Made by a program: the position numbers and the translations under genes. A model generated the notes under the pieces. It searched no databases. It saw nothing but the letters and a program-made list of their open reading frames with translations, and had not been told where the DNA came from. DNA of 64,000 nucleotides from MPNP01 sp026710155 (GTDB lineage: Bacteria > Pseudomonadota > Alphaproteobacteria > Rhodobacterales > Rhodobacteraceae). This document shows positions 46,744 to 56,082 of this stretch, piece after piece. Positions within the stretch are counted from its first letter, which is position 1, and the number at the start of each line of letters is the position of its first letter. The stretch covers positions 1,860,001 to 1,924,000 of the forward strand of contig OZ241737.1 of NCBI GenBank assembly GCA_965200885.1, written 5' to 3'.

Positions 46744-47422
46744 TCAGTTGGCGTTGGCGCAGCCCAAGGTCCTCCGTTGGGCGGTGTTTCGGTCATCATC
46801 ATTCCAGATGCGCGACCGTCCGCACAGGCAGTTGCGAATGTCCTGGAAGGTCCGGGGGCTGATCGAGAAGCAGCCGCTTGTGGTGTTGTCCACGAAGCCG
46901 GGTTGCCCGCTCTCGTTCGACGGTGTGTAGGTGCCACCCGTCATGAAGCAGCGCCTCAGCAAGGGCCTCGACTCGCCAAAGCCCGATGCCGTCGTCTCGA
47001 GCGTTACGACATAGGGCGTGTTGGAAGACAAACCAGAAACGGGCAAATTACCAGAGGCGTTGAGGTTAGGACTGCCTGAAGATCTGGTGCCAGCGCCTGC
47101 GGTATAAACTAACGCGCCCGTCCTGGCGTTCCTGACGTAAAGCCAAAGGGGAAAACTCGTCGGTCCGCCATCCCCTGCCTGCGCCCTGAGTGCGCCATAG
47201 AGGTTGCTGTAGGCATTGCCTGCAATGTTTGCGGAACTGGCCGTTATACCCGAAACCGATCCACTGACAGGGTCATCAGTCTCGCCTGGCCCTACACAGG
47301 CAGGCTGGCCGACCAGTCCCGGGGCGGTGATGGTCTGCGCCCAGACCGGTCCGGCGAACGCCACGGCCAGAAGGGCGACGATCAGATTAAAAGTGGGGGG
47401 GGGTATTCAACAGTCGTTTCAT
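46744..47422 (-). pseudogene. Secreted Cys-containing protein, paralogue 2, out of frame at a C9 run
   Basis: Related to the protein at 29500: both end CFMTGGTYT, GCFSISP, D.RNCL.GR. The real start is ATG at 47422 with AGGAGA eight bases upstream, giving MKRLLNTP and then a hydrophobic signal peptide ending FAGPVWAQ. Nine C (47395-47403) put the signal peptide out of frame with the body (46744-47364); eight or eleven would join them. The paralogue keeps KR.INTP in frame with its body, supporting this reading. A good promoter is present. It may be phase-variable, newly mutated, or miscounted in assembly. Confidence 0.6.
47395..47403 (-). repeat. Run of nine C in the signal peptide of the secreted protein
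   Basis: Mononucleotide tract between codon 7 and the hydrophobic core of the signal peptide. Its length sets whether the gene is read through. Confidence 0.7.
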
Positions 47423-47469
47423 GAGTCGGTTCTCCTAATGTATGTTTGCGGATGCCTTTCCATGACATT

Positions 47470-47498
47470 AACATAGCACGGGAATCCGTGCAAGTCAA
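47470..47498 (-). promoter_or_regulatory. Promoter with a palindrome filling the spacer
   Basis: Minus strand TTGACT (47493-47498), 17 bases, TATGTT (47470-47475). The spacer is almost wholly the palindrome GCACGG-4-CCGTGC (47476-47491), a likely operator that would block RNA polymerase when bound. The expected start is about 40 bases before the ATG at 47422. The remaining DNA to 47749 shows no gene. Confidence 0.5.
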
Positions 47499-47749
47499 GG
47501 AAAAAAACAGGAAAGGCCGTGCAGGCCACCTCCCCTGTGGAACCATATGCGGACCACCGTGGATATGGATGCTTTTCAGGAAATGGGGGAACAGGCATGC
47601 AACCACCCGAAAAAAAATGTGTGAATACGGTAGGATTGGATGAGATTCATTGCTTCATAGAAAAAACAGGGTGAATTATTTTTGAAAATTGGGATAATCC
47701 AAATTGTTTTCAAACAATATTTTCAATTCAAAATGAAAGGATTGTTCCA

Positions 47750-48181
47750 ATGCTTGTGAACCAAATTCTCAAGGGCAAAAGCAGTCAGAACATTATCTCC
47801 ATTGGTCCCGATGAAGACATTTTGACAGCTGTCAGTCTTCTGTCCAAGAATCGAATTGGTGCCTTAGTCGTGTTTGATGATAAAGAATTGCTCGTTGGCA
47901 TCGTTTCGGAAAGGGATATTGTCAGGGAAATAGGTGTAAGGGGTTCCCAAGTCCTGAATTTATCGGTGAAGGACCTGATGAGCAAAAAGGTTGTAACCTG
48001 TAATGCCAACCAAACTGCCTTTGATGTACTGAACAAAATGACTTTGGGGAGATTCCGTCATATACCGGTCATGGACAACAAGAAAATGGTTGGTATGATT
48101 TCCATTGGAGATGTTGTCAAGGCCCGTTTGGGCGAGCTGAATATGGAAAAACAGGCTCTGGAGGAATATATCGGCCATTAA
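47750..48181 (+). CDS. CBS-domain pair protein
   Basis: 143 residues: two CBS domains (about 8-60 and 72-130) and nothing else. ISIGPDEDILTAVSLLSKNRIGALVV and RFRHIPVMDNKKMVGMISIGDVV are the core strands, the latter read in parts. Such stand-alone Bateman modules bind adenine nucleotides or NADH and modulate partner enzymes; the partner is unknown. coaD follows after 35 bases on the same strand. Confidence 0.88.
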   Translation: MLVNQILKGKSSQNIISIGPDEDILTAVSLLSKNRIGALVVFDDKELLVGIVSERDIVREIGVRGSQVLNLSVKDLMSKKVVTCNANQTAFDVLNKMTLGRFRHIPVMDNKKMVGMISIGDVVKARLGELNMEKQALEEYIGH

Positions 48182-48216
48182 GTCAAGCTCCAGATAATCT
48201 TAAGTAAGAGGATTGT

Positions 48217-48711
48217 GTGAAAATCGGTCTCTATGCCGGGACGTTTGATCCCGTAACATTTGGTCACCTGGATATTTTTCGAAGATCATTTTCCCTGGTT
48301 GACAAGCTGGTAATTGGTGTCGCCATCAATAAGGAAAAATCCCCCCTGTTCAGTTTGGATGAACGGGTTTTGATGATTAACAGGGAGATCACGGAACTGA
48401 AGAAAAAAACCAATCAGGAAATTGAGGTATACCCTTTCGAAAACCTGTTGGTGGATTGTGCCCGTGAAGTTGGAGCAAACATCATTATCAGGGGATTGAG
48501 AGCTGTTTCGGACTTTGAGTATGAGTTCCAGATGGTTGGCATGAATAGGGTATTGGACCAAAATATTGAAACCGTATTCATGATGGCAGATGCAAGAAAG
48601 CAGACTATTGCATCCAAACTTGTAAAGGAGATTGCCCGCCTTGGAGGAGATGTTTCCGAATTCGTACCAAGGAATGTGATAGAAGAGTTGAAGAAAAAGT
48701 ATAGCACTTGA
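48217..48711 (+). CDS. coaD: Phosphopantetheine adenylyltransferase
   Basis: Makes dephospho-CoA from phosphopantetheine and ATP. 164 residues, the usual length. AGTFDPVTFGHLDIFRR holds the T.GH motif of nucleotidylyltransferases, and IRGLRAVSDFEYEFQM plus ASKLVKEIARLGGDVSEFVP complete the signature. The start is GTG at 48217. The cyclophilin gene follows about 100 bases later. Confidence 0.97.
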   Translation: MKIGLYAGTFDPVTFGHLDIFRRSFSLVDKLVIGVAINKEKSPLFSLDERVLMINREITELKKKTNQEIEVYPFENLLVDCAREVGANIIIRGLRAVSDFEYEFQMVGMNRVLDQNIETVFMMADARKQTIASKLVKEIARLGGDVSEFVPRNVIEELKKKYST

Positions 48712-48817
48712 CCTAGGCCACCTTGTGGTTCCCCCTTTACCACACCCTTATCTGAGTTCACTTTAATTTGATTTTGCTTTCATTGGGAAAACCCTAATCT
48801 TTCCCCATGAGGTGTAT

Positions 48818-49384
48818 ATGAAGAAAATAATACTAGTTTTAACTTTCCTGCTGCTGGGTACCATGAATGCAATGGCTGAAAAGGAAAGAAATGTGTTGAT
48901 ACTTGATGTCGCCGGTGAAAATTCCGGCACTGTAAAAATTGAACTTCTTCATGAAGTTGCCCCCCTGCATGTTGAACGAATAATCACTTTGACAAATAAC
49001 GGATTATACGACAATGTAGCCTTTCACCGGGTGATTGAGGGTTTCATAGCCCAAACAGGTGATGTTCAGTTCGGACGTGTTGATAAAGGCTCTTTGCAAA
49101 AGGCCGGGACAGGGGGGTCTGATTTGCCTGATTTAAAGGCTGAATTTTCACCGCTTCCCTTCAGAAAGGGAACGGTTGGCATGGCAAGAGCACAAAATCC
49201 CAATTCCGCCAACTCCCAATTTTTCATAATGTTTGAGGAAGCACCGTTCCTGAATGGCCAATATACCGTATTTGGACGGGTAATTTCAGGACAGGATGTT
49301 GTTGATGCCATCAAAAGAGGGCAGGGACAAAATGGAGCGGTTACTGTTCCTGATTATATTACCAGTGCCAGAATAGAAGAATAG
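48818..49384 (+). CDS. Periplasmic peptidyl-prolyl cis-trans isomerase (cyclophilin)
   Basis: Folding helper for exported proteins. A Sec signal peptide (KKIILVLTFLLLGTMNAMA) precedes a cyclophilin domain: HRVIEGFIAQTGDV, GTVGMARAQNPNSANSQFFI and TVFGRVISGQDVVD. About 188 residues from the ATG at 48818 (an in-frame start at 48812 adds two). Active-site Arg and Phe/Gln residues are present. Confidence 0.92.
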   Translation: MKKIILVLTFLLLGTMNAMAEKERNVLILDVAGENSGTVKIELLHEVAPLHVERIITLTNNGLYDNVAFHRVIEGFIAQTGDVQFGRVDKGSLQKAGTGGSDLPDLKAEFSPLPFRKGTVGMARAQNPNSANSQFFIMFEEAPFLNGQYTVFGRVISGQDVVDAIKRGQGQNGAVTVPDYITSARIEE

Positions 49385-49417
49385 ATATAATAATAATTTA
49401 CTTTGGATGATCTGTAA

Positions 49418-50452
49418 GTGAAAAGAATGAAGATGGAATATATTCCAGCAAGGTTGGTTTTTATCAAACTATTCGCCACCCTAACTTTTGTCTGGGTAAT
49501 GGGTCTTGTCTCAGGACAAGCCAATGAGGAACTTTTCAGCAGCCAGTGGCCAAATACTGATTTTTCTCTGGCATCAGTGCCCTTGGATGAGATAATGTCA
49601 GGTGGTGTTCCAAAGGATGGAATTCCGGCAGTTCATAATCCAACTTTTTTAACGCTGGATGATAATATTGACTTACTTCCCAGGGAAGGGGTAATGACCA
49701 TTGAAATGAAAGGCCATCTCCCCAGAGCATATCCAATCAGATATCTTCTCTGGCATGAAATCGTCAATGATCAGATAGGTGAACAAAAAATTGCTGTAAC
49801 TTACTGTCCACTTTGTAATTCTGGAGTGTTTTTCTCAAGGGTAGTGAACGACCAGACCCTTACTTTCGGTGTATCTGGATTGCTCAGAAACTCGGATATG
49901 GTCATGTATGATCTCGAAACTGAAAGTTGGTGGCAACAGGCCCTTGGTACAGGAATTGTGGGAAGTCATACTGGCAACAGCCTGGAACAACTTCCAGGCT
50001 GGACTGAAAGCTGGCATGATTTCTTTTCCAGAAACAGGGACAAGGGGGGATTGGTCATGGCCCAGCCTGAATTCCGCCGGCCCTATGGACAAAATCCCTA
50101 CAAGGGATACGAACTTGCAGCCAATCCATTTCTTTACACCAAGGAATTCAAACAGGAAGGTATAGGTCCTCTGGCGAGGGTGGTCAAGGTTGGACAGAGA
50201 GCCTGGCCACTTGAGAGATTGATTCTTGAAGGAAGAATCGAGGAACATGGTATGGTTTTGACCTGGACCGGAGGACAGGCATCACCTCTTGATACAGCTT
50301 CCGTGGGGCAAGGTATAAATGTAGGCACGGTCAGGGTCAAGGATCTCGAAACCGGAGAAAACCTACCCCATGATCTATTGTTTGCCTTTGCTTTTGAGGC
50401 ATTCTTCCCCGATGGTGAATGGGAAATGGGCAACCTTCTGTCAAACAATTAG
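49418..50452 (+). CDS. DUF3179-family secreted protein
   Basis: 344 residues from a GTG. The signal segment is FIKLFATLTFVWVMGLVSG. The DUF3179 core has YPIRYLLWHEIVND, VTYCPLCNSGVFF (CPLC motif) and TFGVSGLLRNSDMVMYD, followed by ESWWQQALG. Function unknown; the CPLC pair may bind metal or form a redox site. It converges with tyrS, with four bases between stops. Confidence 0.88.
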   Translation: MKRMKMEYIPARLVFIKLFATLTFVWVMGLVSGQANEELFSSQWPNTDFSLASVPLDEIMSGGVPKDGIPAVHNPTFLTLDDNIDLLPREGVMTIEMKGHLPRAYPIRYLLWHEIVNDQIGEQKIAVTYCPLCNSGVFFSRVVNDQTLTFGVSGLLRNSDMVMYDLETESWWQQALGTGIVGSHTGNSLEQLPGWTESWHDFFSRNRDKGGLVMAQPEFRRPYGQNPYKGYELAANPFLYTKEFKQEGIGPLARVVKVGQRAWPLERLILEGRIEEHGMVLTWTGGQASPLDTASVGQGINVGTVRVKDLETGENLPHDLLFAFAFEAFFPDGEWEMGNLLSNN

Positions 50453-50456
50453 ATTG

Positions 50457-51713
50457 TTACTTTTCAAGCTGGATGATTGCGTGGCGTTTTTTGCCAACTG
50501 ATATCTTTGCTGATTTTGTTAATTCTTCCAAACTCAACATTCTTGCCGTATTGGTTTCGACGATATCATTTACCCTGACGCCATTACCCAACAAATTCCT
50601 TCTGGCTTCCTTACCCGAGGAAACCAGCCCCACTTGAACCAGTGCCTGAAGCAGGGGATAGCCATCTTCCATCAAGGAATCTGAAGTAACCGACAAGATG
50701 GGTAATCCTTCACTTTGTCGCCGTTCAACAAATACTTCCCTTGCAGTTGAAAAGGCCTTTTGTGTCTGTTCCCTACCATGTGCAAGGTTAGTAACCTCAT
50801 TCGCCAAAATTATTTTTGCCTCGTTGATTTCAGAACCCTCTAGAGAACCAAGACGATCGCATTCGGCAAGATCCAGTTCCGTAAAGAGTTTCAGGAATTT
50901 GACGACATCATTATCACTTACATTACGCCAATATTGCCAAAAATCGTAAGGGGAGAATAAATTGGCATTTAGCCAGACGGCCCCACTTTGGGTCTTTCCC
51001 ATTTTCTTGCCATCGGAAGTGGTCAAGAGAGGCGAGGTAAGGGCAAAGACCTGCTTGCCGATTATTCTTCTGGTTAGGTCAACACCATTCAGTATGTTAC
51101 CCCATTGATCGGAACCACCCATCTGCAGTTGACAATCATGCCGTTTGGCAAGTTCAAGGAAATCATAGGCCTGTAAAATCATGTAGTTGAATTCCAGGAA
51201 AGAGAGGGATTGTTCCCGGTCCAGCCTGGACTTGACAGATTCGAATGAGAGCATTCTGTTGACAGAAAAGTATTTCCCGATGTCCCGAAGGAAAGAAATA
51301 TAGTTCAGATTGTCCAGCCATTCGGCGTTATTCACCATAACTGCATCAGTAGGATTATTACCAAAGGTTATGTAACTGCTGAAAACTTCCTTTATGCCTG
51401 AAATATTTGCTTCGATTTCACTGCTGTCCAGAAGGGGTCTTTCATCCGCTCGAAATGATGGATCACCGACCTTTGTGGTACCCCCGCCCATCAATACGAT
51501 TGGCTTGTGGCCCGTCTTTTGGAGCCAACGTAACATCATGATCTGGATCAGGCTGCCGATGTGGAGTGATTTGGCCGTTGCATCAAAACCAATATAGGCA
51601 GGTATAATTCCCTTCATCAGGGAATTGTCCAATTCCTCCAAATTGCTGCAATCATCGAAAAATCCGCGTTGGCGAATTACGTTCAGGAATTCGGATTTGG
51701 GATTGTAGGTCAT
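50457..51713 (-). CDS. tyrS: Tyrosine--tRNA ligase
   Basis: Charges tRNA-Tyr. 418 residues. HIGH motif in AKSLHIGSLIQ, KMSKS-like KKMGKTQSGAVWL, tyrosine pocket in QMGGSDQWGNI, and a C-terminal S4 RNA-binding domain (EARRNLLGNGVRVNDIVE). Alone in its unit, facing DUF3179. Confidence 0.97.
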   Translation of the reverse strand: MTYNPKSEFLNVIRQRGFFDDCSNLEELDNSLMKGIIPAYIGFDATAKSLHIGSLIQIMMLRWLQKTGHKPIVLMGGGTTKVGDPSFRADERPLLDSSEIEANISGIKEVFSSYITFGNNPTDAVMVNNAEWLDNLNYISFLRDIGKYFSVNRMLSFESVKSRLDREQSLSFLEFNYMILQAYDFLELAKRHDCQLQMGGSDQWGNILNGVDLTRRIIGKQVFALTSPLLTTSDGKKMGKTQSGAVWLNANLFSPYDFWQYWRNVSDNDVVKFLKLFTELDLAECDRLGSLEGSEINEAKIILANEVTNLAHGREQTQKAFSTAREVFVERRQSEGLPILSVTSDSLMEDGYPLLQALVQVGLVSSGKEARRNLLGNGVRVNDIVETNTARMLSLEELTKSAKISVGKKRHAIIQLEK

Positions 51714-51818
51714 TTCAGATTTTCGACAATTGAATGATTTGGTTACAAGTTAAGAGCCTTGTTCCATTGGTATGGAAAGTGGCAATCGGCCCAGAAAAAG
51801 GTTTTGCACAAACCTCCA

Positions 51819-52031
51819 CTAATTCCACAATAAGAGGAGGAAAGCCATGAACTCAAACAAGGCAACCCACAGAAATATAAGCGAGTAAGCAAGTTTATGC
51901 AATACAGCCTGATTGTCATGGAATGGACCGTGATCGATCCCTTTCTCGCGAAAAGGTTTGAATGAGAAGACCTCATCTGATTTCAAACCTGGTATCATCG
52001 ACATCCACCTTTTGGAAAAGGAACATCCCAT
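51819..52031 (-). CDS. Possible small membrane protein
   Basis: 70 residues with a strong C-terminal hydrophobic helix (AYSLIFLWVALFEFMAFLLLLW) after a polar half. Lies just downstream of the broken Abi gene on the same strand. No clear ribosome site and no family recognised. An alternative overlapping frame (51743-51976) is less convincing. Confidence 0.3.
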   Translation of the reverse strand: MGCSFSKRWMSMIPGLKSDEVFSFKPFREKGIDHGPFHDNQAVLHKLAYSLIFLWVALFEFMAFLLLLWN

Positions 52032-52062
52032 CTATCAGGCGTTTTTTAGGAGATACACTGCA

Positions 52063-53017
52063 TTATCCCCGCCAAATATTCAATTCCCTCCAATTGTCAG
52101 GGAAACCCATGCTGGACAGGTTGATTTCGGAATGGCTATTAATCAATTCAAGCAGATTTTCCTTGCAATCACCAACTTCATGGCCCAGAACGATGAAACT
52201 TATAAAATGGTAAATCATAACAAGTATGTTGTAGAGATGTCCCTTGCTTTCCTTGTTTATCATCCTTGATAATTCAGGGTGGTGTTGTTTTTTTGGGGAG
52301 TGAGAACTGTACAACTGAACGCCGGTTCCAAATCCTTCCGTGATGGGCACAGATATTTCTCACATGGCCAAGATGGTAAAGAAAAGCAACCAGGATACTT
52401 GCATCAATGTTGAAAAGGCTTGCCATTTCGTTTTTGTCAGCGTGATGTTTCAGATTGTTGGTAAACCTTGCCAGAAAACCGATGGACATGAGTTCAGCCG
52501 CAATCCACCCAAATGGTAAATCAGGAATCGCATAGTTTGTCCTGTAATGTCCAGCGAAAACATCACTTGAACAAAAATATTCCTCCTTCAAGGAGTTCAA
52601 ATCTGCAACATGCCGGGATGATTTTGAATAATATGCAAATTCCAGATAACCGTGAAGTCCATATTTTCCTGCCAAGGGATTGGTCCAAAGGGATCTTATG
52701 GCCACTTCTATCATTTCAATTCCATTCAACAGGAGCAACCGCAGTTTTCGGTCAAAAATGTAGAGGGTCCTGATTGTATTGAAATCAAGGCCTTCCCGGA
52801 AAGCAAGTTTCCCTGGACGATTGTCATCCCTTTCAAATTCAAAAGGCCTCCAGCAAGCCCTTAGCTGGTAGTAGGATATACATTCAGGGAAAGAAGCTAC
52901 CTCATCTCTATTAGCTATGATCATACCACGGTTTGCGAGACGTTCGATCTGGGCAGGGATTGTCAGGGAAGGTTTTCGGAATTGTGAAATTTTTGCTTCC
53001 CACAAGATAGGGATCAA
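52063..53017 (-). pseudogene. Abi-type abortive infection protein, frameshifted at an A7 run
   Basis: An AbiD/F (Abi_2) relative. The first frame (52274-53017, 247 residues) has PAQIERLANRGM, YYQLRACWRPF, LRLLLLNGIEMIEVAIRS and the RNICAHHGRIWNR motif, where HEPN-like Abi proteins have their R....H site. The expected tail continues in another frame (HHPELSRMINKES through MGFPDNWRELNIW) to 52063. The switch is at seven T on the plus strand (52288-52294); six would restore one protein of about 317 residues. Such proteins stop growth of infected cells. Confidence 0.75.
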
Positions 53018-53102
53018 AATAAATTACCTACCGGGTGCGCTTGATTCAGAGGCTCGGCAGGTCTAATAAGCATGAATTTAGGAAAAAAATTTCTGAGTGC
53101 AA

Positions 53103-54212
53103 ATGAAATTTTACAATGAAAATTGGTTTATCGGTTGCATGTCGGGTACCTCAATGGATGGGGTTGATATTGCTGCAATCAGGGCTGATGGAAAGAAAAT
53201 CCTGGAATTTGGACCAACTGCCAGCAAGAGGTTTACTCCTGATGAAGTTGAAATACTTCACATGGCCCGAGGTAAGTGGCCGGGTGAAAAAGGCGTTAAC
53301 TTGGCTGCCCGAATTGTTGAGGAAACTCATCTTGCCTTGCTTGTGGAAACCAGTCCGGAGGCCATTGTCGGGTTTCATGGGCAGACGCTCGCCCATGATC
53401 CAAGAAATCGGAAAACGCATCAGGCCGGAGATGGCCAGCACCTTGCTGAAAATTTGGGCAGAACAGTTGTCTGGGACTTTCGAAAACAGGATATGCTCAA
53501 TGGGGGTGAGGGCGCACCACTGGCACCATTTTATCATTTTGCCCTGGCCAAATACCTCGGAATTACGGAACCATGCGCCTTCATTAATATCGGCGGCATT
53601 ACCAACATAAGTATTGTTGATCCCCAAAAGGATGAACCAGTTGACAATGGTGCCCTGATTGCATTTGACATTGGACCCGGAAACAGTCTGATCGATAAAT
53701 ACTGCAACATGAAAAGAAATCTCCCCTACGACAGGGAAGGATATTTTGCTTCCATAGGGAAAGCCGACAATGATTTAGTAGGAAAGTTTCTGGAACAAGA
53801 ACAGCTTGGGTTTGAGGGACCAAAATCCTTTGATATTCATGATTTCTATTTTCTCTTGAATCAGGTCGAGCAATTCAGTTTTGAAGATGGTGTCGCAACC
53901 TTGACGGAATGTACCATTAAGGCAATTTCGAATGTTCTTGTAAGGACAGGGCACAAACCCAAACATGTTGTTTTATGTGGGGGAGGGACAAAAAATTCCC
54001 ATATTGTTACTCGGTTGAAGGAAATTGCTTCGATGGAAATTCGGACTGCTGAGGAATGGGGTTTGCACTCACAATATCTGGAAGCCCAGGCTTTCGGTTT
54101 TCTGGCAGCCAGGGTATTGGGCAACCTTCCCACTTCAGCTCCAGATACAACGGGATGTAAATATCCCACCGTTGGTGGCAGGATTTCCGAACCTTTTGAA
54201 ACTAAAACCTGA
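53103..54212 (+). CDS. anmK: Anhydro-N-acetylmuramic acid kinase
   Basis: Phosphorylates 1,6-anhydro-MurNAc during wall recycling. About 369 residues from ATG at 53103 (MKFYNENWF); a GTG two codons upstream also fits. GCMSGTSMDGVD is the family signature, HGQTLAHDP, NIGGITNISIV and FDIGPGNSLID form the ASKHA nucleotide site, and VVLCGGGTKN the adenosine motif. Its stop overlaps the convergent eno stop by 11 bases. Confidence 0.95.
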   Translation: MKFYNENWFIGCMSGTSMDGVDIAAIRADGKKILEFGPTASKRFTPDEVEILHMARGKWPGEKGVNLAARIVEETHLALLVETSPEAIVGFHGQTLAHDPRNRKTHQAGDGQHLAENLGRTVVWDFRKQDMLNGGEGAPLAPFYHFALAKYLGITEPCAFINIGGITNISIVDPQKDEPVDNGALIAFDIGPGNSLIDKYCNMKRNLPYDREGYFASIGKADNDLVGKFLEQEQLGFEGPKSFDIHDFYFLLNQVEQFSFEDGVATLTECTIKAISNVLVRTGHKPKHVVLCGGGTKNSHIVTRLKEIASMEIRTAEEWGLHSQYLEAQAFGFLAARVLGNLPTSAPDTTGCKYPTVGGRISEPFETKT

Positions 54213-55488
54213 AGGCTTTTTTCCCAAGATATTGGGCCTGATCACCCAATTCTTCCTCAATTCGCAACAATTGGTTGTATTTGGCGATTCGATCGGAGCG
54301 TGAAGTGGAACCTGATTTGATCTGTCCACAATTGACCGCAACGGCCAAATCGGCAATGGTGGCATCCTCGGTTTCTCCCGACCTGTGAGACAATATGGTC
54401 GTGTAACCACTTCTATGTGCCATATCAATGGCATCAAGGGTTTCCGTCAGTGTCCCGATCTGGTTAACCTTCACCAGGAGCGAGTTGGCACAACCCTTGG
54501 CAATTCCTTCCGCCAGAATAATGGGATTGGTCACAAACAGGTCGTCACCAACCAACTGGCAACGGTTACCCAGAGCTTCAGTAAGTGCCTGCCATCCTTC
54601 CCAGTCATCCTCACTGCAACCATCTTCAATTGAATGGATGGGATATGAAGTTACCAATTTTTCCAAATAGGAAATATTCTCTTGAACGGATCGGGTAATT
54701 CCCTCGCCGGAAAAGTGATACTTGCGGTCGGAATAATACTCAGATGATGCACAGTCCAGAGCAATGACCATGTCCTTTTCGAGTGCAAGACCAGTATCTC
54801 CAATGGCCTTGAGCAATATGTCCAGAGCTTGCTCTGAGGAATTCAAGTTCGGAGCAAATCCTCCCTCATCGCCCACCGCAGTTGAATGTCCCGCCTTGTC
54901 CAGGTTTTTTTTCAAACTGTGAAATACTTCGGTACCGAATTGCAACGCCTCACGAAAATTGTTGGCACCAACCGGCATGATCATGAACTCCTGAAAGTCA
55001 ATGGAGTTGTTTGCATGTTCACCACCGTTGATTACATTGAACATCGGCACGGGTAAAACCTTGGAATTTACACCCCCGACATATCGGTAGAAAGGCATTT
55101 CCATACTGACAGCCGATGCCTTGGCAACAGCGAGGGAAACTCCCAATATCGCATTGGCTCCCAATTTCGATTTATTAGGGGTGCCGTCAAGATTGATCAT
55201 TGTACTGTCAATGCCAACTTGGTCATAGGGATCACGGCCCAAGAGCTCTTTACCCAGTGTCGCAATAACGTTTTCCACCGCTTTGGAAACCCCTTTACCC
55301 ATGTATCTTTGCGAATCACCATCCCTTAGCTCATGGGCTTCACGGGTACCGGTAGATGCTCCCGAAGGTACGGCAACCCGTCCCATCGAACCGTCAGATA
55401 GGGAGACTTCAACCTCAACCGTTGGGTTTCCCCTGCTGTCGAGTATCTCACGGGCGTGAATATGATCAATTGCAATTAGATTAGCCAT
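54202..55488 (-). CDS. eno: Enolase
   Basis: 2-phosphoglycerate to phosphoenolpyruvate. 428 residues from MANLIAIDHIHARE, the conserved start; the longer ORF upstream lies inside fur. DSRGNPTVEVEVSL, GEHANNSIDFQEFM, VGDEGGFAPN, SHRSGETEDATIADLAVA and IKSGSTSRSDRIAKYN are present, with catalytic Glu and Lys. The ATG overlaps the fur stop by eight bases, so the two are translated together, an uncommon pairing. Confidence 0.96.
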   Translation of the reverse strand: MANLIAIDHIHAREILDSRGNPTVEVEVSLSDGSMGRVAVPSGASTGTREAHELRDGDSQRYMGKGVSKAVENVIATLGKELLGRDPYDQVGIDSTMINLDGTPNKSKLGANAILGVSLAVAKASAVSMEMPFYRYVGGVNSKVLPVPMFNVINGGEHANNSIDFQEFMIMPVGANNFREALQFGTEVFHSLKKNLDKAGHSTAVGDEGGFAPNLNSSEQALDILLKAIGDTGLALEKDMVIALDCASSEYYSDRKYHFSGEGITRSVQENISYLEKLVTSYPIHSIEDGCSEDDWEGWQALTEALGNRCQLVGDDLFVTNPIILAEGIAKGCANSLLVKVNQIGTLTETLDAIDMAHRSGYTTILSHRSGETEDATIADLAVAVNCGQIKSGSTSRSDRIAKYNQLLRIEEELGDQAQYLGKKAFRF

Positions 55489-55897
55489 TTTTATCTTCCA
55501 AAGGTGTGCCATATAATTCCAGACGATGACCAATTAGGTGATAACCCAACTTCTGGGCCTGTTTTTTCTGGAGCCTTTCTATTTCCTCATCGTAGAATTC
55601 GATGACTTTTCCGGTTTTTAAATCAATTAGATGATCATGATGATTCTTGTCGGTTATTTCATATCTGACCACCCCATCACCAAATTCCAACTTGGTAAGA
55701 ATGTCCAATTCTTCCAACAGCTTGACAGTACGGTAAACGGTCGCGATAGAAAGGTTTGGATCAATCTGACTTGCTCGTTCATGAAGATCCTGAATATTGG
55801 GATGATCCCTGGCTTTTTCCAAAACGGAAACAACAGCCTTTCTTTGGCCAGTCAACCGCAATCCTATTTTTTCACAATGCTGGAGGAGGTTACCCAA
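55481..55897 (-). CDS. fur: Ferric uptake regulator Fur/Mur
   Basis: Metal-responsive repressor. 138 residues from a TTG at 55897. Winged helix: LRLTGQRKAVVSVLEKARDH and SIATVYRTVKLLEE. Metal region: KNHHDHLIDLKTGKVIEFYDEEIE. The C-terminal CxxC pairs are missing and the tail GYHLIGHRLELYG is the alphaproteobacterial form, where Fur relatives often answer to manganese (Mur). Overlaps eno. Confidence 0.92.
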   Translation of the reverse strand: MGNLLQHCEKIGLRLTGQRKAVVSVLEKARDHPNIQDLHERASQIDPNLSIATVYRTVKLLEELDILTKLEFGDGVVRYEITDKNHHDHLIDLKTGKVIEFYDEEIERLQKKQAQKLGYHLIGHRLELYGTPLEDKNG

Positions 55898-56082
55898 AAT
55901 TCAATCTTTCCTTAATCTCTTGCAAATTTTAACTGGACCAAAATCCTATACACAATTCGAATTACAGGTCCAATTCATCTAAATTAATATCTTGGCTGCA
56001 ATATTCAAACTAGAGGTTATGGTTAATCTTCAGATCAGCAGAAAGAGAATACCTGAATACCCGGTATTAAACAAATAATATT

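Noticed and set aside
46570..47079. 169-residue plus-strand ORF at 46.6 kb
   Set aside because: Antisense to the secreted-protein paralogue, with low-complexity composition typical of shadows.
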